Notes: generated by a model not told the origin, from the sequence alone. DNA of 64,000 bases from an uncultured Actinomyces sp. (GCA_937926195.1 CALEXZ010000144.1:1-64000), one strand, 5' to 3'. Shown: positions 15,879 to 25,769, counted from the first letter of the stretch. Numbers and translations are program-made.

Positions 15879-17372
15879 ATGAGCGCGACCAGTGACGCCA
15901 CGACCTTCACCCCGGCCCCCGCCAGCGCCGACATCGGCGTCTACGGCCTGGGCGTCATGGGGGCGAACCTCGCTCGCAACCTCGCCCGCCACGGGCACGC
16001 CGTCGCCGTCTTCAACCGCACCCACACGCGCACCGAGCGGCTCATCGACCGCTACTCCCATGAGGGCGACTTCGTGCCGGCCTCCGAGCTGGCGGACTTC
16101 GTCGCCTCCCTGCGCCGCCCTCGCGTGGCCATCATCATGGTCCAGGCCGGGGCGGGCACCGAGGCGGTCATCGAGCAGCTGCGTGCGCTGCTTGAGCCCG
16201 GCGACATCATCGTCGACGCCGGCAACACCTTCTACAAGGACACCCAGCGCCGCGAGGCCTCCCTGCGTGAGCAGGGCATCCACTTCGTCGGGATGGGCGT
16301 GTCCGGCGGGGAGGAGGGCGCGCTGCTGGGCCCCTCGATCATGCCCGGCGGCACCCGTGAGTCCTACGAGCGCCTCGGGCCCATGCTCGAGTCGATCTCC
16401 GCCCAGGTGGACGGCACGCCCTGCTGCACCCACGTGGGTCCCGACGGCGCCGGCCACTTCGTCAAGATGGTCCACAACGGCATCGAGTACGCCGACATGC
16501 AGCTCATCGCCGAGGCCTACGACCTGCTGCGCCGCGTCGGCGGCCTGAGCGTGCCCGAGATCGCCGCCGTCTTCCGCTCCTGGAAGACCTCCGAGCTCGA
16601 CTCCTACCTCATCGACGTCACCACCGAGGTGCTTGAGCGCGTCGACCCGGCCACCGGCGCCGCCTTCGTCGACGTCATCGTCGACGCGGCCGGACAGAAG
16701 GGCACCGGCTCGTGGACGACCCAGACCGCCCTCGAGCTGGGGGTGGCCGTCCCGGCCATCGCCGAGGCGACCTTCGCGCGCGCCGCCTCCTCCTCACCCG
16801 CCCAGCGCCGCGCCGTGCGCGAGGCCGCCCTCGACGCCGGGGCCCGCGAGATCGGCTACGACACCGACGCCGAGCGCCAGTCCTTCGTCGACGCCGTCCG
16901 CCAGGCCCTCTACGGCTCGAAGATCGCCGCCTACGCCCAGGGCTTCGACGAGATCGCCACCGCCTCCGCCGCCCACGGCTGGGACGTGGACCTGGGCGAC
17001 ATGGCCCGCATCTGGCGCGCGGGCTGCATCATCCGCGCCCGCTTCCTCGACGACATCACCCGCGCCTACACCGCAGAGCCCGGGCTCGCCAGCCTGCTGG
17101 TGGCCCCGACCTTCGCCACCGCCCTTGAGCAGGTCCTGCCCGCCTGGCGCGAGGTGGTCGCCACCGCCGCCCTGGCCGGGGTCCCGGCCCCCGCCTTCGC
17201 CGCCTCGCTGGCCTACGTCGACCAGCTGCGCTCCGAGCGGCTTCCCGCCGCCCTCATCCAGGGCCAGCGCGACTTCTTCGGCTCCCACACCTACCACCGC
17301 ACGGACGACCCGGCGGGCGTCTACCACGTCCTGTGGGCGGAGGAGGCGCGCGCCGAGGAGAAGTGGAGCTGA
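15879..17372 (+). CDS. gnd: 6-phosphogluconate dehydrogenase (decarboxylating)
   Basis: 497 residues from ATG 15879, after GAGGAAG. GVYGLGVMGANLARN (residues 19-33) is the NADP-binding fold, followed by GMGVSGGEEGA, the catalytic KMVHNGIEYADMQ segment with Lys and Asn, and the C-terminal FFGSHTYHRTDDP. This is the long, dimeric 6PGDH form. It converts 6-phosphogluconate to ribulose-5-phosphate, CO2 and NADPH. Its stop overlaps the next start (TGATG), linking it to pepN. Confidence 0.96.
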   Translation: MSATSDATTFTPAPASADIGVYGLGVMGANLARNLARHGHAVAVFNRTHTRTERLIDRYSHEGDFVPASELADFVASLRRPRVAIIMVQAGAGTEAVIEQLRALLEPGDIIVDAGNTFYKDTQRREASLREQGIHFVGMGVSGGEEGALLGPSIMPGGTRESYERLGPMLESISAQVDGTPCCTHVGPDGAGHFVKMVHNGIEYADMQLIAEAYDLLRRVGGLSVPEIAAVFRSWKTSELDSYLIDVTTEVLERVDPATGAAFVDVIVDAAGQKGTGSWTTQTALELGVAVPAIAEATFARAASSSPAQRRAVREAALDAGAREIGYDTDAERQSFVDAVRQALYGSKIAAYAQGFDEIATASAAHGWDVDLGDMARIWRAGCIIRARFLDDITRAYTAEPGLASLLVAPTFATALEQVLPAWREVVATAALAGVPAPAFAASLAYVDQLRSERLPAALIQGQRDFFGSHTYHRTDDPAGVYHVLWAEEARAEEKWS

Positions 17373-20086
17373 TGGCGCCTGCGCCCACCGCCTGCCGCCC
17401 CCCGAGGCGCCCGGCCTCGAGGACGAACCTCTCGCGCGAGGAGGCCGTCTGGCGCTCGGGCGTCCTGGCGCTGGCCCGCCTGACGGTTCGCGTCGACGTC
17501 ACCGGTGCCGGCGAGGCCGCGAGCACGGGCTTCGCCGTGCGCAGCGAGCTCGACCTCGACGTGCGCGACAGCGCCGAGGGCCTGTGGGTGGACTTCCTCG
17601 GCGAGGCGGTCACCGGCGTCGAGGTCGACGGCGAGGAGATCGAGCCCCGGTGGGACGGCGCCCGCGTGGCCCTGCCCGCGCTGGGTGCGGGCCAGCACCG
17701 CGTCGTCGTCGAGGCCCGGGGCCGCTACTCCAGCTCCGGCCAGGGCCTGCACCGCTTCCACGACCCGGTGGACGGAGCCACCTACCTGTACACGCACTTC
17801 GAGCCCTCCGACGCGCGCCGGGCCTGGCCCTGCACCGACCAGCCGGACCTCAAGGCACCCTTCCGCCTCAGCGTCGTCCACCCGGTCGGCTGGACGGTCA
17901 TCGCCAACGGCGCCCTCGACTCGACCCGGGACTGCCCGGACAGGCCCGGCACCCAGACCACCCGCTTCACCCCGACCCAGCCGCTGCCCTCCTACCTCAC
18001 GGCCCTGGCCGCCGGCCCCTGGCACCGGGTGCAGGGACGGTGGCGCTCGCCCCTGCGTCCCGACGACGCCCCAGTGCCCCTGTCCTGGTCCTGCCGGGCG
18101 AGCCTGGCCCGGCACCTGGACGCCGACGAGCTCCTGGCCGTCACCCGCTCGGGGATGGACCTGTTCGACCGGGCCTACGCCTTCCCGTACCCGTGGGGCA
18201 CCTACGACAGCGTGCTCGTTCCCGAGTACAACATCGGCGCCATGGAGAACCCCGGCTGCGTGACCTTCAACGAGTCCAGCTTCCTCTTCCAGGGGCCCGT
18301 CACCGCAGCCCAGCACGCCGAGCGTGCCAACACGATCCTGCACGAGATGTGCCACATGTGGTTCGGGGACCTTGTCACCCCCCGCTGGTGGGAGGACACG
18401 TGGCTCAAGGAGTCCTTCGCGGACCACCAGGGCACCTGGGCGCAGGCCCTGGCCACCGAGTGGACCGAGGCCTGGGCCACCTTCGCCTTCGGTCGCAAGG
18501 CCTGGGCCTACGCCGAGGACTCGCGTCCCGACACGACCCACCCCGTCACCGCCACGGTCGACGACGTCGAGACCGCCCGCCAGGCCTTCGACGGCATCAC
18601 CTACGCCAAGGGGGCCTCGGTCCTCAAACAGCTCGTCGCCTACGTGGGCGAGGACGTCTTCCTCGACTCCGCCCGGCACTGGTTCACCGAGCACGCCTTT
18701 GCCAACGCCGCCCTCGCCGACTTCCTCGACACCCTCTCCAGCGCCTCCGGCAGGGACATGGGGGCCTGGGCCCGGGCCTGGCTGAGCACCTCCGGCCCCT
18801 CCGTGCTCACCTGCGAGCCCGAGTCCGACGGGACGCGCCTGACCCGGCTCACCGTCCGCCAGGAGGGGACGGACCCGGTGACCGGGCGGGAAGTGCTGCG
18901 ACCGCACACGCTTGTCGTGGGCCTCTACTCCTTCGACGACGACGGCGCCCTGGTGCGCACCCACCGCCTGCCGCTCACCCTGGACGGCCCCAGCTGTGAG
19001 GTGCCCGAGGCCGTCGGCCTGGCCGTGCCCGACCTCGTGACGCTCAACGACGAGGACCTCACCTACGCCGTCGTGCGCCCGGACGCCGCCTCGCTGGCCA
19101 CCGCACGCCGGAGCCTGGGGCGCCTGACGGACCCCCTCGCCTCCGCGGTGTGGTGGTCGAGCCTCACCCTGCTCGTACGCGACGCCCTGCTGGAGGCGCC
19201 CGCCTTCGTCGAGACCGTCCTGAGCCAGGCGCAGGAAGCCACCGAGCCGGCGGTCCTCGGCCGCCTGCTGGCTGACGCCCGCCTGTACGCCCTGCGCTAC
19301 ACCGCGTCCCGGTCCCGGGCTGCCGCCCTGGCCCCGCTGGCCGGAGTCGGCGGCGGGGTCCGGGCGAGTGCGTGGGACCTGCTCGTGGCCGCCGCGCCCG
19401 CATCCGACGCACAGCTCGTGCGCCTGCGGGCCTGGGCCGAGGCCGCCGGGCAGGCACTGGTGCTGGACGCGGCACAGGTGGACCTGTGCGAGGAACGGCT
19501 GCGCTCCGTCCTGGCCGGAGAGCTGGAGGGCGTCGTCGTCGACGACGACCTGCGCTGGCGCCTGCTCATCGCGCTGGCCAGGCTGGGACGCGCCGCAGCA
19601 GACGAGCTCGACGCCGCACTGGCTCGGGCTCCGCAGTCGGCCAACGTCACCCGCCACCTGCAGGCGGTGCACGCACTGCCCCGCCCCGAGGTCAAGGCGG
19701 CGGTGCTGGAGCGGGTGCTGGGGGACGAGGGCCTGAGCAACGACCACCTGGACGCGCTGCTGGCCGGCTACGCGGTCGACGCCCACCGCGAGCTGACGGC
19801 GCCGCTGACCGGGCGCTACCTCGACGCCCTGGAGCAGGTGTGGGGCGAGCGCACCCAGGAGACGGCGACGCGTATCGTCCTGGGGCTCTTCCCCGCCTGC
19901 GGCGAGGGCGAGGACCTGGCGGCCGTGGACGCCTGGCTGGAGGGGCACGCGGCGGCGCCCGCCGCCCTCAGACGTCTCGTGCTCAAGCAGCGCGACGACC
20001 TCGCCCGGGCGCTGCGTGCACGCCAGGTGGTAGACCGACCCTGCCCCGAGCGTCTTCCCTCTGGGCGACACGACGGTATGGTGTGA
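17372..20086 (+). CDS. pepN: aminopeptidase N (M1 family zinc peptidase)
   Basis: 904 residues. The exopeptidase motif GAMEN is at 289-293 and the zinc site HEMCHMWFGD at 324-333 (H324, E325, H328), with the third ligand E347 in WLKES. N-terminal beta domain, catalytic domain and a long C-terminal helical ERAP1-like domain follow the family order. Cytoplasmic; releases N-terminal residues from peptides. The ATG overlaps the gnd stop by one base (TGATG), so translation is coupled although the functions are unrelated. Confidence 0.94.
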   Translation: MAPAPTACRPPRRPASRTNLSREEAVWRSGVLALARLTVRVDVTGAGEAASTGFAVRSELDLDVRDSAEGLWVDFLGEAVTGVEVDGEEIEPRWDGARVALPALGAGQHRVVVEARGRYSSSGQGLHRFHDPVDGATYLYTHFEPSDARRAWPCTDQPDLKAPFRLSVVHPVGWTVIANGALDSTRDCPDRPGTQTTRFTPTQPLPSYLTALAAGPWHRVQGRWRSPLRPDDAPVPLSWSCRASLARHLDADELLAVTRSGMDLFDRAYAFPYPWGTYDSVLVPEYNIGAMENPGCVTFNESSFLFQGPVTAAQHAERANTILHEMCHMWFGDLVTPRWWEDTWLKESFADHQGTWAQALATEWTEAWATFAFGRKAWAYAEDSRPDTTHPVTATVDDVETARQAFDGITYAKGASVLKQLVAYVGEDVFLDSARHWFTEHAFANAALADFLDTLSSASGRDMGAWARAWLSTSGPSVLTCEPESDGTRLTRLTVRQEGTDPVTGREVLRPHTLVVGLYSFDDDGALVRTHRLPLTLDGPSCEVPEAVGLAVPDLVTLNDEDLTYAVVRPDAASLATARRSLGRLTDPLASAVWWSSLTLLVRDALLEAPAFVETVLSQAQEATEPAVLGRLLADARLYALRYTASRSRAAALAPLAGVGGGVRASAWDLLVAAAPASDAQLVRLRAWAEAAGQALVLDAAQVDLCEERLRSVLAGELEGVVVDDDLRWRLLIALARLGRAAADELDAALARAPQSANVTRHLQAVHALPRPEVKAAVLERVLGDEGLSNDHLDALLAGYAVDAHRELTAPLTGRYLDALEQVWGERTQETATRIVLGLFPACGEGEDLAAVDAWLEGHAAAPAALRRLVLKQRDDLARALRARQVVDRPCPERLPSGRHDGMV

Positions 20087-20129
20087 GCACGTGGCGCATC
20101 CTGGCGCCGCCCGACCTGAGGAGGAACAG

Positions 20130-20582
20130 ATGACGAGCACTCCGAGAGAGCCGGACGCCACGTTGACCCAGGACTTCGGGGTTATCGACCTCTCCGACCA
20201 ACGCGAGGCCCCCCTCATCGGCCTGTCTCAGCAGGACCGGGCGGCCATCACGGCGCTGCCTGCGGGCACGGCCCTGCTGCTCGTGGGAGCGGGCCCCGCC
20301 ACCGGGTCGCGGTTCCTGCTGGACGCGGAGCAGACGACCGTCGGCCGCCACCCTCGTGCCGACATCTTCCTGGACGACGTCACGGTCTCACGCAAGCACG
20401 CGGTGTTCACCCGCCAGAGCGACGGGCGCTTCGCCGTGCGCGACTCCGGCTCGCTCAACGGCACCTACGTCAACCGGGAGCGTGTCGAGCAGGCCGTGCT
20501 CCGCCCCGGTGACGAGGTGCAGATCGGTAAGTACCGCATGACGTACCACCCCGGTCCGGCCCCGAGCTCCGACCTGCGGTGA
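20130..20582 (+). CDS. garA: FHA-domain regulator, GarA/OdhI-like
   Basis: 150 residues with an FHA domain at about 60-140: TVGRHPRADIFLDDVTVSRKHAVF, then DSGSLNGTYVN. GarA/OdhI proteins are phosphorylated by Ser/Thr kinases on an N-terminal Thr and then shift from inhibiting 2-oxoglutarate dehydrogenase (and glutamate enzymes) to self-binding. The usual ETT site is not identical here; T11 and T13 in ATLTQDFG are the candidate phosphosites. ATG 20130 follows AGGAGGAACAG. The order FHA-MerR-bifunctional nuclease-MerR matches Rv1827-Rv1830 of M. tuberculosis. Confidence 0.88.
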   Translation: MTSTPREPDATLTQDFGVIDLSDQREAPLIGLSQQDRAAITALPAGTALLLVGAGPATGSRFLLDAEQTTVGRHPRADIFLDDVTVSRKHAVFTRQSDGRFAVRDSGSLNGTYVNRERVEQAVLRPGDEVQIGKYRMTYHPGPAPSSDLR

Positions 20583-21322
20583 CGATGCCTGCCGCCTCAC
20601 CTGCCCGCCGGCACGCTGCGAGCCGGGTGCCGGGAGCACCCGGCTCCTGGCCCCACAACGTCTCCCACGAGCCCGGGATGAAGATCGGCGAGGTCGTCAG
20701 CCTGCTCAAGGAGGCCTTCCCCGCGCTGTCGATCTCCAAGGTCCGCTACCTGGAGACCGAGGGGCTCATCAGCCCGCACCGCGTCGGCAACGGCTACCGC
20801 CAGTACTCGCAGGCCGACGTCGAGCGTCTGCGCTTCGCCCTGACCGCTCAGCGTGACGAGTACCTGCCGATCTCCGTCATCCGTGAGCGCCTGGCCGAGC
20901 TTGACGAGTCCGGCACCCCGGCGTCGCCCGTGGCCCGCGTCGTCGCCGCCCACGGGCGGCGCCTCGACGACGGCCCGACCGACCTTGAGGGGCTGCGCGC
21001 CCGTACGGGAGTGAGCGCCGAGGAGCTCGACGAGCTCATTGCCATCGGGCTGGTCGCCGCGGACGCGCACGGCCTGTTCGACAGCCGGGCGGTGCGCACG
21101 GTGGCCGTCGCCCTTGAGGTCCACGCCCAGGGCGTGCCCCTGCGCAACCTGAGGATGCTGCGTACCTCTGCCGAGCGCCAGGCCGACGTCATCGACCAGG
21201 CCGTGCAGCACAAGCGCTCACGTTCGTCCTCCGCGGGGGAGGAGGCGGCCAGCGAGCTCGCCGGCAAGGTGGGCGAGCTGCACGCGCTCCTGCTGCGACG
21301 CGCAGTCGACGCACTCGTCTGA
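20579..21322 (+). CDS. ftsR: MerR-family regulator FtsR-like (Rv1828 homologue)
   Basis: 247 residues. The winged helix at residues 36-105 (KIGEVVSLLKEAFPALSISKVRYLETEGLI, then HRVGNGYRQYSQADVERL) is MerR type. The C-terminal helical region fits FtsR, which in corynebacteria activates ftsZ transcription. The position directly after garA is diagnostic. The GTG start at 20579 overlaps the garA stop by four bases (GTGA), implying coupled translation; ATG 20585 is also possible. No ligand-binding cysteines are apparent. Confidence 0.85.
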   Translation: MTMPAASPARRHAASRVPGAPGSWPHNVSHEPGMKIGEVVSLLKEAFPALSISKVRYLETEGLISPHRVGNGYRQYSQADVERLRFALTAQRDEYLPISVIRERLAELDESGTPASPVARVVAAHGRRLDDGPTDLEGLRARTGVSAEELDELIAIGLVAADAHGLFDSRAVRTVAVALEVHAQGVPLRNLRMLRTSAERQADVIDQAVQHKRSRSSSAGEEAASELAGKVGELHALLLRRAVDALV

Positions 21323-21379
21323 TCTCTACCCGGGGGGCTTCGGTCTGCTGGTTCTCAGGACACCGGGGCGTGGTGACAC

Positions 21380-21385
21380 TAGCCT
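21380..21385 (+). promoter_or_regulatory. -10 element of the bifunctional nuclease gene
   Basis: TAGCCT, six bases, then GTG 21392. It gives this gene a promoter separate from garA-ftsR. Confidence 0.5.
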
Positions 21386-21391
21386 GGACGG

Positions 21392-21892
21392 GTGCACGGG
21401 ATGCGGCTCATGGGCGTTCGGGCCTCTCAGCAGGATGGCGGGCTTGTCGCGATCCTCGTGGAGGAGAGCGGCCCGCGGATGGTGGCCGTACCCGTCGGCG
21501 CCCGTGACGCACTGACCCTGAGCTCGGGGGAGGGACCCGCCTCCTCCAGCTGGTCGGCGCTGCTGACCTCCGCCCTCGGGGCGGCGGGCGCGCACCTGTC
21601 GGGGATCGTGCTCGACGTCGACGCCGACGGCGGCCTGCGTACCGGGGCCCAGGTGGTGGACGCGGGCGGGGACGAGCACCTGGTCTCGTGCAGCCCAGCG
21701 GACGCGCTCATCCTGGCCAACGAGTGCCGTGCCCGGCTGTGGGCCTCCGCGGCGCTGCTGCGTCTGAGGGCGGTCGACCTGGCCGAGGACCCCGTGCAGG
21801 ACAGGGTGGCGCGGCTGAGGGCCGCGCTCGACGCGTACCCGGCCGCTGCGCGCCCCGAGCCCGGTACGGGCACAGGTGCCGGCCTGGCGTAG
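21392..21892 (+). CDS. bifunctional nuclease (BFN/DUF151) family protein
   Basis: 166 residues, of which about 140 make up one DUF151 domain, with the pattern MRLMGVR...ILVEESGPRMVAVPVGARDALTL, ending in SPADALILANECRARLWAS. Family members include a plant protein with RNase and DNase activity; the Rv1829 homologue in M. tuberculosis is uncharacterised. It sits between the two MerR genes as in mycobacteria. A GTG start with a six-base-spaced -10 element indicates leaderless expression. Confidence 0.88.
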   Translation: MHGMRLMGVRASQQDGGLVAILVEESGPRMVAVPVGARDALTLSSGEGPASSSWSALLTSALGAAGAHLSGIVLDVDADGGLRTGAQVVDAGGDEHLVSCSPADALILANECRARLWASAALLRLRAVDLAEDPVQDRVARLRAALDAYPAAARPEPGTGTGAGLA

Positions 21893-22080
21893 GTTCTGTG
21901 CGTGCGGGTCCGACCGACCCGAGGCCGGGATCGTGACGGTCCTCCCTCCCACGCGCGCGACACGCGGGACGTGTGTGACTACTGTGACTCAGGATGTGTG
22001 TTGCATCACATAGTCATGGGTGGGTGGTGGGCGCCTTTCCCTGGAATGGAGGGCGAAGGTCGACGTGGTTCCGGCCTGCG

Positions 22081-22103
22081 CTCAACCTCATCCTCAGGTT
22101 GAG
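22081..22103. promoter_or_regulatory. MerR-type operator dyad
   Basis: CTCAACCT-N7-AGGTTGAG is a perfect 8-7-8 inverted repeat, 35 bp upstream of the -35 box. The length and seven-base gap suit a MerR dimer, so one of the two adjacent MerR proteins is the natural candidate ligand. Confidence 0.55.
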
Positions 22104-22137
22104 ACGGACTCCGTTTCCCGTGGGTGCGTGGCCTTCG

Positions 22138-22166
22138 TTGAGGACGGGCCTGTCCGGCCCTATCGT
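22138..22166 (+). promoter_or_regulatory. housekeeping-sigma promoter of the second MerR gene
   Basis: TTGAGG (22138-22143), 17-bp spacer, TATCGT (22161-22166). Transcription would start near 22173, leaving a leader of about 68 nt. Confidence 0.6.
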
Positions 22167-22195
22167 GGACCTCGCTGGTGCACACCGCACCGCGG

Positions 22196-22216
22196 CCCGT
22201 GCGCCCGGCGCACGGG
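22196..22216 (+). promoter_or_regulatory. 5'-leader hairpin before the second MerR gene
   Basis: CCCGTGCGC and GCGCACGGG pair perfectly (9 bp) around a three-base CCG loop, ending 12 bases before the AGGAG ribosome-binding site of GTG 22241. It could modulate translation or mRNA stability. Confidence 0.5.
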
Positions 22217-22240
22217 TCCCGAACTGACAGGAGCAGGCAC

Positions 22241-22804
<564 letters not shown>

Positions 22805-22933
22805 GCGCACGGCTCAGGCACTGACCGCGAGGGCGGGGAATACGACGTTCCCCTGCCCTCGTTGCACGTCATGCGGGTGCAGCTGGCTCCCTGCAGGCGG
22901 TGGCGCCCGTGACCCTGCAGAAAGGAGACCCTC

Positions 22934-23887
22934 ATGATCCTGGGCACCAGCGAGCTCGACGTCTCGCGCATCGGACTGGGCGGCAACACCTTCGGCTGGA
23001 CCTGCGACGAGCAGACCTCCCACGCCGTCCTCGACGCCTACACCGCCGCCGGAGGCAGCTTCATCGACACGGCTGACGGCTACTCGGCCTGGGCGGACGG
23101 CAACACGGGAGGGGAGTCCGAGTCGATCATCGGCTCCTGGCTGGCACGGCGGGGGCACCATGACGACCTTGTCATCGCTACCAAGGTCTCTACCAAGCCC
23201 GACCGCAGCGGGCTTGCACCCGACAACGTGCGCCGCGCCGTCGACGAGTCCCTCAGCCGCCTGGGCACCGAGACCATCGACCTCTACTACGCCCACTACG
23301 ACGACCCCAGCGTCCCGCTGGAGGAGACGGTCGCCGTCTTCGAGGAGATCCGCCGCGCCGGCAAGATCCGCTACATCGGCTTGTCGAACTACACTCCCGA
23401 CCGCATCACCCAGTGGGTGGAGATTGCCGACGCCGTGGGCTGGGACCGCCCCGTCGCCCTCCAGCCCCACTACAACCTCGTGCACCGCGACGACGTCGAG
23501 GGACCGGGCAACAGGGGGCAGGTGGCCGCAGACCTGGGCATGGGCCTCGTGCCCTACTTCTCCCTCGCCGCCGGCTTCCTCACGGGCAAGTACCGCCGTG
23601 GCGAGGAGCCCACAGGAGCACGCAGCAGCGCCGTCGCCGGCTACCTCACCGAGGCCTGCTTCAACGTTGTCGACGCGCTGGAGTCCGTCGCCGCGGCCCA
23701 CGACGTGCACCCGGCGGCGGTGGCGCTGGCGTGGCTGCGCGAGCGCCCCGGCGTCGTCTCCCCGCTGGCCTCCGCACGCAGCGTGGAGCAGCTCGGCCCG
23801 ATCACCGACGCGCTCACCCTCGAGCTCAGCGTCGAGGAGACCGCGTGGCTGACCGCGCTGTCCGACGCCGCGCACGAGGCCCGCTGA
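22934..23887 (+). CDS. aldo/keto reductase
   Basis: 317 residues with the AKR TIM barrel. GGSFIDTADGYS holds the catalytic Asp and Tyr, ATKVSTKP the Lys, and LYYAHYDD the His position; the late SPLASARSVEQL block binds NADP. It reduces aldehydes or ketones with NADPH in the cytoplasm. AAAGGAGACCC precedes ATG 22934. Its 3' end lies 13 bp from the convergent Hsp70 gene, with no room for an ordinary terminator. Substrate unknown. Confidence 0.9.
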   Translation: MILGTSELDVSRIGLGGNTFGWTCDEQTSHAVLDAYTAAGGSFIDTADGYSAWADGNTGGESESIIGSWLARRGHHDDLVIATKVSTKPDRSGLAPDNVRRAVDESLSRLGTETIDLYYAHYDDPSVPLEETVAVFEEIRRAGKIRYIGLSNYTPDRITQWVEIADAVGWDRPVALQPHYNLVHRDDVEGPGNRGQVAADLGMGLVPYFSLAAGFLTGKYRRGEEPTGARSSAVAGYLTEACFNVVDALESVAAAHDVHPAAVALAWLRERPGVVSPLASARSVEQLGPITDALTLELSVEETAWLTALSDAAHEAR

Positions 23888-23900
23888 ACGGGCCCGGCCG

Positions 23901-25568
23901 TCAGGGCTCGATACGCCCGATGCGACGCGAGAGGCAGTAGCCGTCGGACAGGTCGGTGAGCGTCACCTCGACGACGCCGTCGGCACCCACCTCGTAGCGC
24001 TCGCGCAGCACCGGGCCGTCGCCGGTGCGCACCACCGGCACCGCCGAGAGGTCCTCGGCCTCGCGCAGGGCGCGGTCCACCGGGAACAGCAGCTCGCCGC
24101 AGGGCGACACGCGTCCCAGCGGCCCGCCCGCCACGTCGGCGCCCGCGCACTCGACGTAGCGCAGACGGGCCACGTTGTGCACCGCCCGGTACTCGCGCTC
24201 GGCCGTGCCGGTGCGCGCCGGGGCGAAGCCGTCGCGGGCCATGACGGCGTCGGGGGTGAGCAGGAGGTCGAAGGAGACGGTCTCACCGGCCTCGGCCTCA
24301 CGGAACACGCCCAGCGCCCGCGACAGGCGGTCCGTCAGGGTCATCCCGGAGTCCGGGTCCACGGCGATGGCCAGGCCGATCGCCGTCGAGGCGCCCGGCT
24401 GGGCCGAGCGGTGCACCCGCCTGCCGAAGGCCGCGCGCAGGAGCCTGGGGACCTGGGGGTAGGAGGAGGCTCCACCCACGAGGTAGATGCCCGCCACCGC
24501 CGTGAGGTCCGGGCCGCCGTCCTCCAGCTGCCCGGCGAGGGGTGAGAGCACCTCCAGCGACCTCTCCACCAGGCCGCGTGTGGCCTCGTAGAGCTCGGCC
24601 ACGGGCAGGACGACGGGCTCCTCGCGCAGCTCGACCACCAGGCGCCGCGTCTGGGGGGACAGGGACTCCTTCGCCTGCTGGCACTGGTCGAGCAGGTCGT
24701 CGCGCTCGGTGAGGCTGAGGTCCTGCTCCGAGACCCCCGCGCGGGCGAGCACGAGCTGGGCCAGGACGAGGTCGATGTCGTCACCGCCGAGGTCCGGCAG
24801 GCCCCGGGAGGCCAGCACCTCGTGGTCGCTGCCGGAGACGTTGACGAGGGAGGTGTCGAAGGTGCCTCCGCCCAGGTCGTAGACCAGCACGCGGGTGCGC
24901 CGGGACGTCACCGTCGAGCCCTGGCGGTGCGTGTACTCGAAGCCTGCGGCCGAGGGCTCGTGGACCATCTGCACGACGTGGAAGCCCGCGGCCGCGAAGG
25001 CGTCGAGGGTGAGCATGCGCTGGGCCCCGTAGGCGTGGGCGGGAACCGCGACCGCGACCTCGTGGGGCGTCGTGCCCAGCCTGGCGCCGGCCAGCTCCGG
25101 GGCCGCCTCGAGCAGGGTGCGCAGGTGGGTGAGGAACCCTGTGAGCACCTCACCAACCTCGTGCTCCTCGTCGCCGATGCGCACCGGTGTGGACCACGAG
25201 ACGGCGGGGGAGCCCAGGACCCGCTTGAGGCTGCGCAGCACGGGGGCGCCGCTGCGAGCGGCGTCCTGGGCCTCGAAACCGTGGACGAGCCCGTCCTCGG
25301 TCAGGGCGGTGAGCGAGGGAAGGTACTCGTGGCGGTCGCCGCGGGCGTCGACAAAGCCCAGGACAGGGTAGTTGCCGCGGTCGACGAGGCTGACCACCGT
25401 CCGCGTCGTGCCCAGGTCGATCCCCAGACGCACGGTGCTCACGGTGCTCTCGGCACTGCGACCACCGCCACCACCGCGGGTGCCCGCGGAGGCGTCAGGA
25501 CGCCGCCGACGGCGGGAGGTGCCCCGGGTGGTGGCGGACGTGCGGGAAGTGGTGCGCTCAGCAGCCAT
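23901..25568 (-). CDS. Hsp70-family (DnaK-like) ATPase, short form
   Basis: 555 residues. Residues 46-430 form an actin/Hsp70 ATPase domain: phosphate-1 LGIDLGTTRTVV, VYDLGGGTFDTSLV as phosphate-2, and the adenosine motif IYLVGGASSYPQVPRLL. Only about 120 residues follow, far less than the DnaK substrate-binding domain and lid, and they are unlike it. Residues 1-44 are a Ser/Thr/Arg/Gly-rich tail. It is therefore not the housekeeping DnaK but one of the Hsp70-like proteins of unknown client common in actinobacteria. ATG 25568 follows GAGGAGCAGG. It is divergent from scrB. Confidence 0.85.
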   Translation of the reverse strand: MAAERTTSRTSATTRGTSRRRRRPDASAGTRGGGGGRSAESTVSTVRLGIDLGTTRTVVSLVDRGNYPVLGFVDARGDRHEYLPSLTALTEDGLVHGFEAQDAARSGAPVLRSLKRVLGSPAVSWSTPVRIGDEEHEVGEVLTGFLTHLRTLLEAAPELAGARLGTTPHEVAVAVPAHAYGAQRMLTLDAFAAAGFHVVQMVHEPSAAGFEYTHRQGSTVTSRRTRVLVYDLGGGTFDTSLVNVSGSDHEVLASRGLPDLGGDDIDLVLAQLVLARAGVSEQDLSLTERDDLLDQCQQAKESLSPQTRRLVVELREEPVVLPVAELYEATRGLVERSLEVLSPLAGQLEDGGPDLTAVAGIYLVGGASSYPQVPRLLRAAFGRRVHRSAQPGASTAIGLAIAVDPDSGMTLTDRLSRALGVFREAEAGETVSFDLLLTPDAVMARDGFAPARTGTAEREYRAVHNVARLRYVECAGADVAGGPLGRVSPCGELLFPVDRALREAEDLSAVPVVRTGDGPVLRERYEVGADGVVEVTLTDLSDGYCLSRRIGRIEP

Positions 25569-25769
25569 GTGCCTGCTCCTCAGGTGGATCGTCCGGGCTG
25601 TGCCGCAGCCTAACGCCTGCCCGAGCGCCGATCGGGGCACGAGGGTCCCGGCGTGGCCCGGCCCCGTGGCAGGCTCCCGGGCCGCATTCCTCGCGCGGCG
25701 ACGACGTCCAGGCCACCTGGGCCGGGTTGTCCGACGTCGATCCGCCCGTGGCGGACACATCCGTACCTG

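Larger units (their letters stand above)
21893..22240. other. 348-bp intergenic region before the second MerR gene
   Basis: No gene is seen. The stretch 21965-22017 is the most A/T-rich part and contains TGTGACTACTGTGACTCAGG and CATCACATAGTCA, an imperfect dyad. Further on are a 23-bp dyad, a standard promoter and a leader hairpin, listed separately. Confidence 0.5.

Noticed and set aside
17321..20218. 965-codon open frame on the minus strand opposite pepN
   Set aside because: It is the mirror of the pepN frame in high-GC DNA; the product is Gly/Val/His/Gln-rich and motif-free, whereas pepN has all M1 motifs.
21990..22010. CRP/Fnr-like site TGTG-N6-CACA
   Set aside because: The gap between half-sites is two bases too short for TGTGA-N6-TCACA; kept only as an imperfect dyad in the intergenic entry.
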